Source: Candidatus Gastranaerophilales bacterium
Lineage (GTDB): Bacteria > Cyanobacteriota > Vampirovibrionia > Gastranaerophilales > Gastranaerophilaceae
Reading direction: 5' to 3'
Length of the DNA: 35,127 bases
NCBI GenBank assembly: GCA_944324235.1
Contig: CALUVN010000021.1
Coordinates: forward strand, 1-35,127
Below, piece by piece: positions 9,371-18,081 of this stretch. The translations under genes were made by a program, and so were the position numbers. Numbering within the stretch: the stretch's first letter is position 1; each line of letters begins with the position of its first letter. Under the pieces are notes generated by a model. The model saw nothing but the letters and a program-made list of their open reading frames with translations. It was not told the DNA's origin and did no database searches.

Positions 9371-9544
9371 ATGAATTTGCTTTCTTACACTAAAAAATTA
9401 TCCGAACAAATAAGGTATTATGACATAATAACAAAAAATAACTTCCTTAATCCGAACGTCATAAACCCTTTTAAACGAACAATGACAGAGCCTGTAAATC
9501 TCACAATAATATGGGTAGACAGTGATGATTCCGACAAATTTTAG
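9371..9544 (+). CDS. possible small protein (57 aa)
   Basis: ATG at 9371 follows AGGAAT at a spacing of about 8 bases and opens 57 codons ending TAG at 9542-9544. The product begins [20 protein letters not shown] and ends in an acidic tail, DSDDSDKF; no family is recognised. Its stop shares four bases with the stop of the convergent ABC ATPase gene, the tight tail-to-tail packing seen at other convergent pairs in this window. It is the only coding candidate in the rubrerythrin-ABC gap. It could be chance; codon use looks ordinary for the region. Confidence 0.45.
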   Translation: MNLLSYTKKLSEQIRYYDIITKNNFLNPNVINPFKRTMTEPVNLTIIWVDSDDSDKF

Positions 9545-10581
9545 ATTCTTTCGCCTGTTTGTTTGTTGAATAAATATAAATCCTGACGCGAAATAGAAAG
9601 TTCAAGAGTATCCCCGTATGCATAATCTGCAGGAACTTTGGCGCTGCATTTGTTATCGCCTATATTAAAATATGCAATCTTTTCACTGCCGAGAAGTTCT
9701 GTCATATCCACGCGGACATTCAGTTTAATATCCCCGCCGCAAACCGTTTTCTCCGGCCGAATACCTGCAATAATTTCATTATATCCTGCATACTGCTCAA
9801 ATCCGCCGATTTTTACTCCGCCAAATTCAAGCATATCCCCGCTAATTTTTGCGTCTATAAAATTCATCTGCGGAGCACCGATAAACCCTGCTACAAAAGT
9901 ATTCTTCGGGTTATTATAAACTTCTTCCGGAGTATCTGCCTGCTGAATAACGCCGTTATTCAAAACTACAATTCTATCCCCCATAGTTAACGCCTCTGTC
10001 TGGTCATGGGTTACGTAGATAAATGTGGTCTGAAGCTTTTGGTGAAGTTTTTTGATTTCTGAACGCATTTGTACACGAAGTTTTGCATCAAGATTAGAAA
10101 GCGGTTCGTCCATAAGGAAAACTTTCGGATTACGAACAATAGCGCGCCCGAGCGCTACTCTCTGACGCTGACCGCCTGATAATTGCTTTGGTTTTCGGTC
10201 AAGGTATTCCGTCAGGTCTAAAATTTCTGCTGCTTCTTTTACTTTTTCATCAATAGTTTTCTTGTCAACTTTACGCATTTTTAAACCAAATGCAATATTT
10301 TCCCGAACCGTCATGTGCGGATACAGCGCGTAACTCTGGAATACAAATGCGATATCCCTGTCTTTCGGCTGAATATCATTTACTTTTTTATCGTCAATGA
10401 AAATTTCGCCGGAAGTAATTTCTTCTAAACCCGCAATCATTCTGAGAATTGTAGATTTTCCGCATCCGGAAGCACCGACAAGCACAATAAATTCCTTATC
10501 TTTGATTTCAAGGTTTACGTTATCTATAATGACCTTTTTATCGTAAATCTTGGTCAAATTCTTTAATATGACATTGCTCAT
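9541..10581 (-). CDS. ABC transporter ATP-binding protein, UgpC/MsmK/MalK type
   Basis: 346 residues. Walker [10 protein letters not shown] (36-44), Q-loop region [11 protein letters not shown] (about 79-89), signature [14 protein letters not shown] (134-147), Walker [17 protein letters not shown] (about 154-169) and the switch His in [11 protein letters not shown]-terminal regulatory region of the OB/TOBE kind (GIRPEK and following) is typical of the carbohydrate-uptake (CUT1) ATPases. It would energise sugar or glycerol-phosphate importers at the inner membrane. No permease or binding protein is nearby, so it may serve several importers, as MsmK does. Its SD (GAGGAG) lies within the last codons of the upstream kinase-like gene, five bases separating the ORFs: a coupled pair. 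Confidence 0.9.
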   Translation of the reverse strand: MSNVILKNLTKIYDKKVIIDNVNLEIKDKEFIVLVGASGCGKSTILRMIAGLEEITSGEIFIDDKKVNDIQPKDRDIAFVFQSYALYPHMTVRENIAFGLKMRKVDKKTIDEKVKEAAEILDLTEYLDRKPKQLSGGQRQRVALGRAIVRNPKVFLMDEPLSNLDAKLRVQMRSEIKKLHQKLQTTFIYVTHDQTEALTMGDRIVVLNNGVIQQADTPEEVYNNPKNTFVAGFIGAPQMNFIDAKISGDMLEFGGVKIGGFEQYAGYNEIIAGIRPEKTVCGGDIKLNVRVDMTELLGSEKIAYFNIGDNKCSAKVPADYAYGDTLELSISRQDLYLFNKQTGERI

Positions 10582-10586
10582 GGCAA

Positions 10587-11750
10587 TTACTCCTCTTCAG
10601 AATAAAAATCCTCAAAATCATCATATACACGTGATTCATATTTTTCTACAGGAATTATAATGTTAAAAGAAGTCCCCTTCATTACCTCTGACTCTACCCA
10701 CATAACGCCGTTTATTTTCTTTAACAAAACATTTGCAGTTCCAAGAGACAAAGATCTGATAAAATTCTTCTTATTTGTTTTATCAACCTGAACATACGGT
10801 TCAAATAAGCCGTCAAAATCGTTTTCTGCAAACCCCATACCATTATCTTTTACTGAAATCATAGCGTAAGAGCTGTCGTATGCACCTATCGGCACATCAA
10901 GCCCGTGCGATTTGACGATTTCTATCTCAGGATTGGTGACTTTAATATTGACAGAACCTATATCCGTCAATTTTATTGAAGTTTCGATAATATTACTCAA
11001 AATTATTTTCAAATAGTTTTCTTCAGAGAAAATAACACGCTTTCTCAGCTCATCACAATCGAGATTTACCATTATATTTTTATTAATAAAGGCATTTTCA
11101 TAGTTTTTAATCACAGATTGAATAACCGCAATCAAATCAAACGTTTGGAAATCAGCAGAAATTAAAGACGATTCGGCTTGAGAAAATTCCAAAAACTTAT
11201 CAATAAATACTGCAAATTCTGATGCATTTTTATTAATAATTCTTATATATTTACCTTGTTTTTCTGTTAATTCTCCCGCTACGCCGTCAAGCAATGCTTG
11301 AGAAAAACCTATTATTGACTGCAATGGAGATTTAAATTCATGTGATAACTTTGCTATCATCTGATTTTTCTCTTTGTTCAAACGACCTGTTTTGTCAGCC
11401 ATAGACAGCACATGCGTCATTGCTGTAACATCTCTTATTGTTACAATATATTGAGAGTCATACTTTTTAGCATTTAATTCTACGAAAAACTCTTTTGAAT
11501 CCGGTGTAAACGCGCCGGCAACAATAGACACCCTGCGTGCTGCGGATTTTTCCAGAATATCCATACCGCTGTCAACTAAATCATCAAAATAACAATTCTT
11601 CAAGACAGGTTTGACCGACTCAAATATTATTGAGGCTTTATCATTTATCCACACAATTTTACCATCTGTATTCACTACAAATACTGCGTCAGGCAGATTT
11701 TTCAAAACTTCTTTCGGATTTACCGAACTAAAAACATCTCTTAAACTCAT
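10587..11750 (-). CDS. PAS-domain histidine-kinase-like protein with degraded ATP-binding boxes
   Basis: 387 residues without a signal peptide or TM segment, so probably cytosolic. A PAS domain (about 17-110: [16 protein letters not shown]), then a DHp helix with the H-box [18 protein letters not shown] (His137), then a GHKL-type domain. The G1 box DNGMGF (302-307) and F-box LFEPY (315-319) are intact. The N-box reads [10 protein letters not shown] (253-262), with Thr257 where the Mg-binding Asn is expected. The G2 box reads [12 protein letters not shown] (332-343), having lost two of its glycines. It may be a weak kinase, a phosphatase or a pseudokinase (inference). No response regulator is adjacent; the partner gene is the coupled ABC ATPase. 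Confidence 0.82.
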   Translation of the reverse strand: MSLRDVFSSVNPKEVLKNLPDAVFVVNTDGKIVWINDKASIIFESVKPVLKNCYFDDLVDSGMDILEKSAARRVSIVAGAFTPDSKEFFVELNAKKYDSQYIVTIRDVTAMTHVLSMADKTGRLNKEKNQMIAKLSHEFKSPLQSIIGFSQALLDGVAGELTEKQGKYIRIINKNASEFAVFIDKFLEFSQAESSLISADFQTFDLIAVIQSVIKNYENAFINKNIMVNLDCDELRKRVIFSEENYLKIILSNIIETSIKLTDIGSVNIKVTNPEIEIVKSHGLDVPIGAYDSSYAMISVKDNGMGFAENDFDGLFEPYVQVDKTNKKNFIRSLSLGTANVLLKKINGVMWVESEVMKGTSFNIIIPVEKYESRVYDDFEDFYSEEE

Positions 11751-11905
11751 TGCATTACTTTCTAACTTAGTATATAATAAATAATAGCATAAAAAATTGC
11801 GATATTTTTTTAAATATTAATTTTTGTAATTTTTTTTGTACATAGTAGCAAAAAAATTGAATTTCATGTTTTAAAGCATAAGATGATACAAATGCAAAAA
11901 ACACA

Positions 11906-11929
11906 GAATGATATGAGGAGATATCATTC
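11906..11929 (+). promoter_or_regulatory. perfect 9-bp hairpin with GAGGAG loop, in 5' leader
   Basis: GAATGATAT (11906-11914), loop GAGGAG, ATATCATTC (11921-11929). It lies 17 bases before the start codon of the 117-aa gene and just before that gene's own SD (AAGGA, about 11936-11940). It could be an RNA hairpin that affects ribosome access, or a DNA operator for a dimeric regulator. Confidence 0.55.
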
Positions 11930-11946
11930 AGAAAGAAGGATGGACT

Positions 11947-12300
11947 ATGAGAGAAATCAATAATACACCCGCAAACGGCATTAACCCTGTACCACAAGTA
12001 AAAAAAGCAGAAACTCCTGCAGTTTCGCAAGAAACAAGTGCAGACAAACAGACCAAAGAGATTAAAGATTTAGCAAATAATCCGGCAGAATCACTCGGAC
12101 GTTCTCAAGTTGCACCAAGCGACAACCTTGAAAATGACTTGAAAGTCTTTCTTGATAGTGCAAATGATCCTGAAAAACTTAAAAAAGTCAGTGACAACAT
12201 CGCAAATGCAACTAAATTCTATGATCTTACTGCAGGCATTGTAGGTGAAGAAAAAGCACTTTCCCTGATGAAAGCCTACGCTGACGAATTTGCTAAATAA
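11947..12300 (+). CDS. small hypothetical protein with disordered N-terminus
   Basis: 117 residues, no signal peptide or membrane segment and no family recognised. Residues 1-60 are polar and rich in Pro, Ala, Gln, Glu and Lys (low complexity, probably disordered). Residues 60-117 are predicted to form amphipathic helices (LENDLKVFLDSANDPEKLKKV; GEEKALSLMKAYADEF). The start is fixed by AAGGA seven bases upstream. A TTGAAT (about 11857) with TAAGAT 16 bases on may be its promoter. A perfect hairpin sits in its leader. It converges on aroQ with a 36-base gap. Confidence 0.7.
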   Translation: MREINNTPANGINPVPQVKKAETPAVSQETSADKQTKEIKDLANNPAESLGRSQVAPSDNLENDLKVFLDSANDPEKLKKVSDNIANATKFYDLTAGIVGEEKALSLMKAYADEFAK

Positions 12301-12336
12301 TTAATTTGAAGTGGTACATTTTATACATTGTCTCGG

Positions 12337-12777
12337 TTATTTACCGTTGGACAAATAACTTACTAACCCCTTGATTCCTAATATATAGCTCTCTTTTCCA
12401 AATCCGGATATCTGTCCGATACATACCGGAGCGATTAAAGATTTCCTACGGAAATCCTCTCTTGCATGAACATTTGTCATGTGAATTTCTACAACCGGTA
12501 CTTCTGCAGCAGAAATCGCATCACGAATTGCAACACTGGTATGAGTGTATGCAGCGGCATTCAGGACTATTCCATCAATAACCCCGCGGGATTGCTGGAT
12601 TTTTTCAACAATTTCACCTTCAATATTGCTCTGATAAGTTTCAAGCTCAATATTCAAAGATTTTGCATAATCTTTAAGCTCGTTTTCCAATTCGCTTAAA
12701 GTCATGCGTCCGTACTTTTCAGGCTCGCGTAACCCAAGCATATTCATATTTACGCCGTTTATAACCAGTATTTTCAT
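12337..12777 (-). CDS. aroQ: type II 3-dehydroquinate dehydratase AroQ
   Basis: Converts 3-dehydroquinate to 3-dehydroshikimate, third step of the shikimate pathway; cytosolic dodecamer. 146 residues, normal size. Motifs in order: NGVNMNMLGLREPEKYG (substrate loop with the active-site Arg and Tyr; the usual Pro of NGPNLN is Val here), SNIEGEIV, IVLNAAAYTHTSVAIRDA, and EIHMTNVHAREDFRRKS with the catalytic His. A TTG at 12795 could extend the frame by six codons, but ATG 12777 has GGAG at good distance and begins with the standard MKILVING. aroA is found at 19.6 kb. Confidence 0.93.
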   Translation of the reverse strand: MKILVINGVNMNMLGLREPEKYGRMTLSELENELKDYAKSLNIELETYQSNIEGEIVEKIQQSRGVIDGIVLNAAAYTHTSVAIRDAISAAEVPVVEIHMTNVHAREDFRRKSLIAPVCIGQISGFGKESYILGIKGLVSYLSNGK

Positions 12778-12888
12778 TACAGTGTCTCCATACAATTATT
12801 ATAATATAAAATCAAGTAATTGTAAATTTTTATTAAATTTTCTTTTACACATGTAACAAATTTGCCATGCTTGAATTATCATGCATGT

Positions 12889-12960
12889 ACAACTATCCCC
12901 AAATCTCCTCCCAAGATTATTGTTCAAAAGCTACAGAACCAAAGATGTAGCTTTTTTTTT
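12889..12960 (+). ncRNA. candidate small RNA with C-rich anti-SD segment and own terminator
   Basis: An intrinsic terminator at 12926-12960 faces right, but no plus-strand gene lies between the aroQ start and this point. The preceding 35 bases are unstructured and hold CCCC (12897-12900) and CTCCTCCC (12905-12912), which is complementary to a GGGAGGAG Shine-Dalgarno. The arrangement (short single-stranded C-rich seed, terminator hairpin, T9 tail) is that of known base-pairing sRNAs. The 5' end is a guess from a weak TATCAT at 12877-12882; no clear -35 was found. Confidence 0.5.
12926..12960 (+). terminator. rho-independent terminator
   Basis: AAAAGCTACA (12926-12935), loop of 10, TGTAGCTTTT, running into nine T's (12952-12960). 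Ten-pair stem. It is followed by the promoter of the 85-aa gene, which it insulates. Confidence 0.85.
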
Positions 12961-12983
12961 ACATATAATTTACAAATACCAAG

Positions 12984-13011
12984 TTGACATTCGGAAAAAA
13001 ATTACTAAAAT
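12984..13011 (+). promoter_or_regulatory. sigma-70 promoter of the 85-aa gene
   Basis: Perfect TTGACA (12984-12989), 16-base spacer, TAAAAT (13006-13011). Start of transcription would be near 13018, leaving a leader of about 23 bases. Confidence 0.7.
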
Positions 13012-13040
13012 ATAAGTATAGAGGATTGTAGGTATTTTAG

Positions 13041-13298
13041 ATGAGATTAATTGAGAAACTAAAAGAGTACGAAAATCAATACATGTTTATTAAATGGGCA
13101 ACAGGAAGAGAGTACGGAAAACTTGTTTACGCAGGTGAAGACTTCATTGAATTTGACATTGTTGACGTTGACACCATGGAATTTTCCGAAACCGTGCTCA
13201 TACAAAGTCCGCTCATACTGGAAGTATCCATCGGCGGAGCTGATATTGCACGTATAGTTGCTGAAATATCATCCCTGCTTACGCCTGATAACAACTAA
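13041..13298 (+). CDS. small beta-rich hypothetical protein
   Basis: 85 residues, soluble. After an N-terminal helix (RLIEKLKEYENQ) the sequence is a run of short strands (MFIKWATG, YGKLVYAGEDFIEFDIVDVD, SETVLIQSPLILEVSIGG), then a helix (ADIARIVAEISSLL). The pattern GKLVYAGEDFIEFDIVD recalls the strand 2-3 turn of Sm-like or other small barrels, but that is only a resemblance. A strong promoter precedes it; the SD is poor (TAGGT). It converges on the 217-aa gene with a 9-base gap. Confidence 0.72.
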   Translation: MRLIEKLKEYENQYMFIKWATGREYGKLVYAGEDFIEFDIVDVDTMEFSETVLIQSPLILEVSIGGADIARIVAEISSLLTPDNN

Positions 13299-13307
13299 AT
13301 TTTACCC

Positions 13308-13961
13308 CTAAATATTGAAGCTTTTTCTTGCTCCTTCTTCGTGATAGAAGCCGCCGCCGCAGATTGTTTCGATAACTTTCAAAACAAATTCGCGCGGAGC
13401 GTCAAGCTGATTAAGGTAAAATTCTCTGTTCGTAAGGTGTCTGATTTTTAAAATGCAGTTCTGGTTCTGTTCTGCAGGAATAAACAATGATGCAATTTCG
13501 TTATCCAGAAGTCTAACCATTTCTTCATCGTGGTCTGCGACACCCTTCATGATATCATTGTAACTGCCTTTTATCGCCATAATTCTGCCTGAAAACAGAT
13601 GTTTGCCGTCTTCTCTGTACAAAGCCTGCGGCTGAAAATTACAGCGGGTAGTAAAGCTCATTTTGTGCCATAGAATATTTATAATAGCAACTGAACGCTG
13701 AACATCCGTATCAACATAAATATTCTGTGTTGTAATACCTCTTGATGAAAAGGATTGTTTCAGTGTCTCCGCAACAACCTGAAGATTATCAATCATTCGC
13801 TGAAAAATTTCGTTGGAATTAACAGTTGCGTGCTGATAATCCAAAAACTGCTTGTACATATGGGTAGATACCAGATTTACCCGTTCTTGTATCAGTGAGG
13901 ATTTTCTTGCGGAAGTTTCCGAGTTATCAAAGTTTTCGTAATTATTTAACAATTTTTTCAC
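13308..13961 (-). CDS. hypothetical protein, 217 aa
   Basis: Not recognised. Soluble, mixed alpha/beta. Residues 20-75 are mainly helical (LIQERVNLVSTHMYKQFLDYQ; IFQRMIDNLQVVAETLKQSF), followed by strands around NIYVDTDVQRSVAIINILWH and a C-terminal domain ending in a Gly/His-rich stretch (ICGGGFYHEEGARKSF). No cysteine-based metal site. The start is GTG with only a weak GG upstream, so the exact start is uncertain. A perfect 10-bp inverted repeat lies 40-70 bases upstream and overlaps a TATAAT read on this strand. Confidence 0.7.
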   Translation of the reverse strand: MKKLLNNYENFDNSETSARKSSLIQERVNLVSTHMYKQFLDYQHATVNSNEIFQRMIDNLQVVAETLKQSFSSRGITTQNIYVDTDVQRSVAIINILWHKMSFTTRCNFQPQALYREDGKHLFSGRIMAIKGSYNDIMKGVADHDEEMVRLLDNEIASLFIPAEQNQNCILKIRHLTNREFYLNQLDAPREFVLKVIETICGGGFYHEEGARKSFNI

Positions 13962-14001
13962 CCGTTTTATTTGTCATGATTAAATAAACATGGTCGTATG
14001 T

Positions 14002-14030
14002 AAAGTTTATATGTTAAGATTATAAACTTT
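14002..14030. promoter_or_regulatory. 10-bp inverted repeat upstream of the 217-aa gene
   Basis: AAAGTTTATA (14002-14011), 9-base centre, TATAAACTTT (14021-14030). On the minus strand a TATAAT -10 candidate lies within it, so it could be an operator over the promoter of the 217-aa gene. On the plus strand it would be an A/T-only hairpin, too weak for a good terminator. Confidence 0.45.
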
Positions 14031-14126
14031 TTCTTTACAAAACGGAATACTTGATAATAATTATTTTACAAAATTATTATTAAAAATATCACTTGAAAAA
14101 TCACTTAAAACCATTTCCGCCTGTAT

Positions 14127-14156
14127 TTTACAACCTTATAACCGATAATTTATAAT
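14127..14156 (+). promoter_or_regulatory. promoter of the tetR-reductase unit
   Basis: TTTACA (14127-14132), 18-base spacer, TATAAT (14151-14156). The predicted start point (about 14163) falls in the palindromic operator immediately downstream. Confidence 0.55.
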
Positions 14157-14159
14157 TAG

Positions 14160-14188
14160 TTGACCCTAAGTCATTGACTTTAAGTCAA
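14160..14188. promoter_or_regulatory. tandem palindromic operator, probably for the TetR regulator
   Basis: A perfect 15-base odd palindrome TTGACTTTAAGTCAA (14174-14188) is preceded, 14 bases earlier, by an imperfect copy TTGACCCTAAGTCAT (14160-14174). Their ends also form a larger AGTTGAC...GTCAACT inverted repeat. The position at the predicted transcription start and 35 bases before the tetR start codon fits autorepression. Confidence 0.65.
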
Positions 14189-14222
14189 CTATGTGTAATA
14201 ATTAATTTTGGAAGGATAAAAC

Positions 14223-14828
14223 ATGAACAAAAGACAGATTGCTGCACAGGAAACCAGACGTAAACTTGTAACCGCAGGGCTTGAATTAATCAAGGAAAAC
14301 GGATTTGATGCAATAAATGTAGAAGATATCACACGAAAAGCCGGTGTTGCAAAAGGCACTTTTTATACTTACTTTAAGCGAAAAGAAGACATAGTGCTTG
14401 ACATAAGCCGAGTTCCTTTTAGCGAAATAGCGGAAGAAGTTCAAAAAATGGAAGGTATGAAAATAATTGCCAAGCTTACACATTATTTTCACAGGTTTAT
14501 GGAATGCGTGGAATCCTGCGGCATAGAAGTATGCAGACAGTGGACCAGAGATGTTCTTGACCCTAAAAACGCTGATGAGAATAAAGATAATCAAAAGTGG
14601 GCTTATGATGTTGCAATGCTCCGCGGTATACTGAAACAATCTGTAGAAAACGGTGAGTTAAGCAAGGATACCCCTGTTGAAGATTTAACACATATTATAA
14701 TTTGTGAGCTTTACGGAATGATGACCTGCTGGTGTATGTCAGACGGCAAATTTGAACCGCTTGACCGGACAAGAAGATTTTGCGAATTGCAGCTTAATGC
14801 CGTCATTAAACCGTATATTCAAAAGTAA
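14223..14828 (+). CDS. TetR/AcrR family transcriptional regulator
   Basis: 201 residues. The N-terminal DNA-binding domain is clear: RRKLVTAGLELIKENGFDAINVEDITRKAGVAKGTFYTYFKRKEDI (about 12-57), with the helix-turn-helix at ITRKAGVAKGTFYTYF. The C-terminal ligand domain (about 60-200) is helical, with several Cys (CVESCGIEVCRQW) that could sense redox or electrophiles (inference). A good SD (GGAAGGA) precedes the ATG. It is 17 bases upstream of an aldo/keto reductase on the same strand and behind a palindromic operator, so it likely represses itself and the reductase. Confidence 0.92.
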   Translation: MNKRQIAAQETRRKLVTAGLELIKENGFDAINVEDITRKAGVAKGTFYTYFKRKEDIVLDISRVPFSEIAEEVQKMEGMKIIAKLTHYFHRFMECVESCGIEVCRQWTRDVLDPKNADENKDNQKWAYDVAMLRGILKQSVENGELSKDTPVEDLTHIIICELYGMMTCWCMSDGKFEPLDRTRRFCELQLNAVIKPYIQK

Positions 14829-14845
14829 AAGAAAGGATATTTATT

Positions 14846-16214
<1,369 letters not shown>

Positions 16215-16387
16215 ATTCCTCCATAACGTAAACTTAATTTTTGATATTAAATATTATAACACTATCTAAAACACAAATTCTACTATTTTACACAAAATAA
16301 TTTCTACCGGTAAAACATATGTCATTTATATAGTGTTGTTTTGCAAGCATACACAACCGACAGACCAAACAGAACTAACTTTAAAAA

Positions 16388-17113
16388 TCATTCCCATTTA
16401 TTTAAAAATTTTAAATAAATATGTAGTATTCCGTCTTTATCAACACGAGGATTCTTTGTGACTTCGTATAATGAACCGGCTGGCACAACAACTTCATTTT
16501 TTATTTCTCCAAACATAAACCCCGGTGTTTTAGGTGGCATTATAGTTTGTAGCTCAGAAACTTGAGAACCCTCTGGAAATTCCATTTCAAACAAAATTCC
16601 ATTATGCCCCTTATTATATAAGTTAGCCTCTTCAAGAGAAGTTGTCATATATGAATATCCTTTATCAGGAGATACAATTTCGCCTTTTCTATAACGTTCA
16701 AAAAGCTTGTATTCAGCATCTGAAACATTCTCAATACCTCTATAGTATTGTTGCTTAGCCGTTAATTTGGGCAGTAGTTTGAATTCTTCATTTAGCTTTT
16801 GTTTTAGAATATTGGGTTTTTCTTGTATTGGAATTTTTTTATAATATTCTCCAAGACCACTTTTGATAGAATTAGGCATCATACTCATTGCCATATATTG
16901 CAATTCATCAATAAGTTGTGATTCAGGATGTCTTAATATATCATTTAAATTTGTTTTAAAAAATATATTATCAAAATGACCTTGCGTACATTTAGCTTTT
17001 ACATCTTGAATATTCTTAGTTAATAATAAAGCCAAATCTTTTTCATTTAATTTACCTTGAAATTTTGGAGTTTTATATGTTTGAACACCTTGAATTACAG
17101 AATTTATTTTCAT
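16388..17113 (-). CDS. ADP-ribosyltransferase-fold protein (R-S-E class)
   Basis: The C-terminal half has the landmarks of the ADP-ribosyltransferase exoenzyme fold (PF03496-like), numbered from this start: YYRG with Arg125, the STS-equivalent YMTTS (157-159 TTS), and EIKNEVVVPAGS with the presumed catalytic Glu207. The position two before that Glu is Lys205 instead of Glu or Gln, so the ExE pair is incomplete. Such enzymes transfer ADP-ribose from NAD to proteins or hydrolyse NAD; the target is unknown. Residues 1-110 are unrecognised and carry a KFQG motif at about 17-20. A TTGTTT-17-TATATT promoter (17126-17154) lies just upstream, which rules out the longer reading from 17140 and implies a nearly leaderless mRNA. 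No antitoxin or immunity gene is recognised. Confidence 0.78.
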   Translation of the reverse strand: MKINSVIQGVQTYKTPKFQGKLNEKDLALLLTKNIQDVKAKCTQGHFDNIFFKTNLNDILRHPESQLIDELQYMAMSMMPNSIKSGLGEYYKKIPIQEKPNILKQKLNEEFKLLPKLTAKQQYYRGIENVSDAEYKLFERYRKGEIVSPDKGYSYMTTSLEEANLYNKGHNGILFEMEFPEGSQVSELQTIMPPKTPGFMFGEIKNEVVVPAGSLYEVTKNPRVDKDGILHIYLKFLNKWE

Positions 17114-17125
17114 ATTAACATTTCT

Positions 17126-17154
17126 AATATAACTACACATGTATATGAAAACAA
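17126..17154 (-). promoter_or_regulatory. promoter of the ADP-ribosyltransferase-like gene
   Basis: On the minus strand TTGTTT (17149-17154), 17-base spacer, TATATT (17126-17131). The -10 ends only 12 bases before the ATG at 17113, so the leader would be about 6 bases and no SD is present. Confidence 0.5.
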
Positions 17155-17188
17155 AATCTTTTTAAAAATTGCCTTAAACGAAAAAACG

Positions 17189-17273
17189 GAGGGAGTGGGA
17201 TTCGAACCCACGGTACAATTGCTTGCACACAGACTTTCGAGATCCGCACCTTAAACCGCTCGGACATCCCTCC
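17189..17273 (-). tRNA. tRNA-Ser (anticodon CGA)
   Basis: Minus-strand cloverleaf: acceptor GGAGGGA/TCCCTCC, D-arm starting TCCGAGCGG, anticodon stem CGGAT/GTCTG with loop CTCGAAA giving CGA, a long class II variable arm, T-arm GTGGG-TTCGAAT-CCCAC, and discriminator G at 17189. CCA is not encoded. Confidence 0.96.
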
Positions 17274-17422
17274 TTGATTTACATCTAAAGCGTATAATGA
17301 AAAGCTGATAAAATCAACCGTTAAAAAAGTTTAAAAAAAATATTTTCAGCAGCAAAAATTATACGCAAAAAATTTTTTGTTTGTTTTTTATATAAGCACA
17401 ATCGAAAAATGGAGGTTTTTAT

Positions 17423-17932
17423 ATGCAGCCTATTACTTTATACAATTTCAATGCACATAACAGCAAATTTGCAGACAAAACAAGCTCTTTTACCGGCACC
17501 CCAAATCTTACAACAATTGATAATATATTATCCTTAAAATCGCACCAATTAATAAAAAAAGCCGGTATTCTTATAGATGAGACCTGGCCTAAAGTTAGAA
17601 AAAAAGCGGCTATGGCAGTTCCTGAATTCATTGCACACAAAAACGATAAGATTATTACTCTTAAACCTGTTTTTAATTTAGAACATGAAGCGATGTCTTT
17701 GGAAGTAAAAGATAATAAATATATTGAAAAAGTTATTATTGACAGAATTAATCCAAATATTTTCCGTTACGAAAAAGCAGTCAAAACAGACCATGGCAGT
17801 GCGACACTTAAAACGTACAGCTCTAAAAACGGGCATAATACTGAAATAACAATGCAAGTTAACGATTTAGTCGAAAATTATTTTCCTAAATTTGTGCCTG
17901 AAAATGCTAGTAAAAAACAGCATAAGTTGTAA
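17423..17932 (+). CDS. hypothetical protein with N-terminal SFTG motif
   Basis: 169 residues, no family recognised, no signal peptide or TM. It opens MQPITLYNFNAHNSKFADKT followed by SFTG, the same kind of short N-terminal motif seen in the ADP-ribosyltransferase-like protein (KFQG) and the HNH protein (SFSG). A helical segment (about 35-70) precedes a beta-rich part with IITLKPVFNLEHEAMSLEV and SATLKTYSSKNGHNTEITMQV, reminiscent of a small beta-sheet domain. A strong SD (GGAGG) lies 9 bases before the ATG. It sits alone between two tRNA-Ser genes together with the methyltransferase. Confidence 0.72.
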   Translation: MQPITLYNFNAHNSKFADKTSSFTGTPNLTTIDNILSLKSHQLIKKAGILIDETWPKVRKKAAMAVPEFIAHKNDKIITLKPVFNLEHEAMSLEVKDNKYIEKVIIDRINPNIFRYEKAVKTDHGSATLKTYSSKNGHNTEITMQVNDLVENYFPKFVPENASKKQHKL

Positions 17933-18004
17933 GCCTTTCCTCAGTACAAATCACTTCGGATGTAAAAAAATAGCACATGGTTTGATTATTTGGGGACACT
18001 TTTT

Positions 18005-18024
18005 GTTGGGGTAGAAACCCCAAC
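18005..18024. repeat. GC-rich hairpin upstream of the methyltransferase
   Basis: GTTGGGGT (18005-18012), AGAA, ACCCCAAC (18017-18024): a perfect 8-bp stem in AT-rich DNA. A related hairpin follows the methyltransferase gene at 18848-18866. No T-tract follows, so it is more likely a small repeated palindrome than a terminator. Confidence 0.6.
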
Positions 18025-18081
18025 CTACATGTCTAAAATATCTTTATAGCAAAATTTATTTTGTTTATCTTTTATATAGAT

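Noticed and set aside
11767-12030. 87-aa minus-strand ORF
   Set aside because: Low-complexity, Phe-rich, antisense to the start and leader of the 117-aa gene, no SD.
14141-14148. ACCGATAA as a third sigma-28-like -10 upstream of tetR
   Set aside because: No TAAA 14-16 bases upstream, and a good sigma-70 promoter overlaps it. CCGATAA strings at 143-457 and 8351/8522 are parts of repeats.
17114-17140. Nine-residue N-terminal extension of the ADP-ribosyltransferase-like protein
   Set aside because: It falls in the spacer of a TTGTTT-17-TATATT promoter and has no SD.
17057-17254. ORF containing GVGFEPT
   Set aside because: This is the translation of the tRNA-Ser(CGA) region read antisense, a common artefact; the same holds for the ORF at 31552-31815 over tRNA-Lys.
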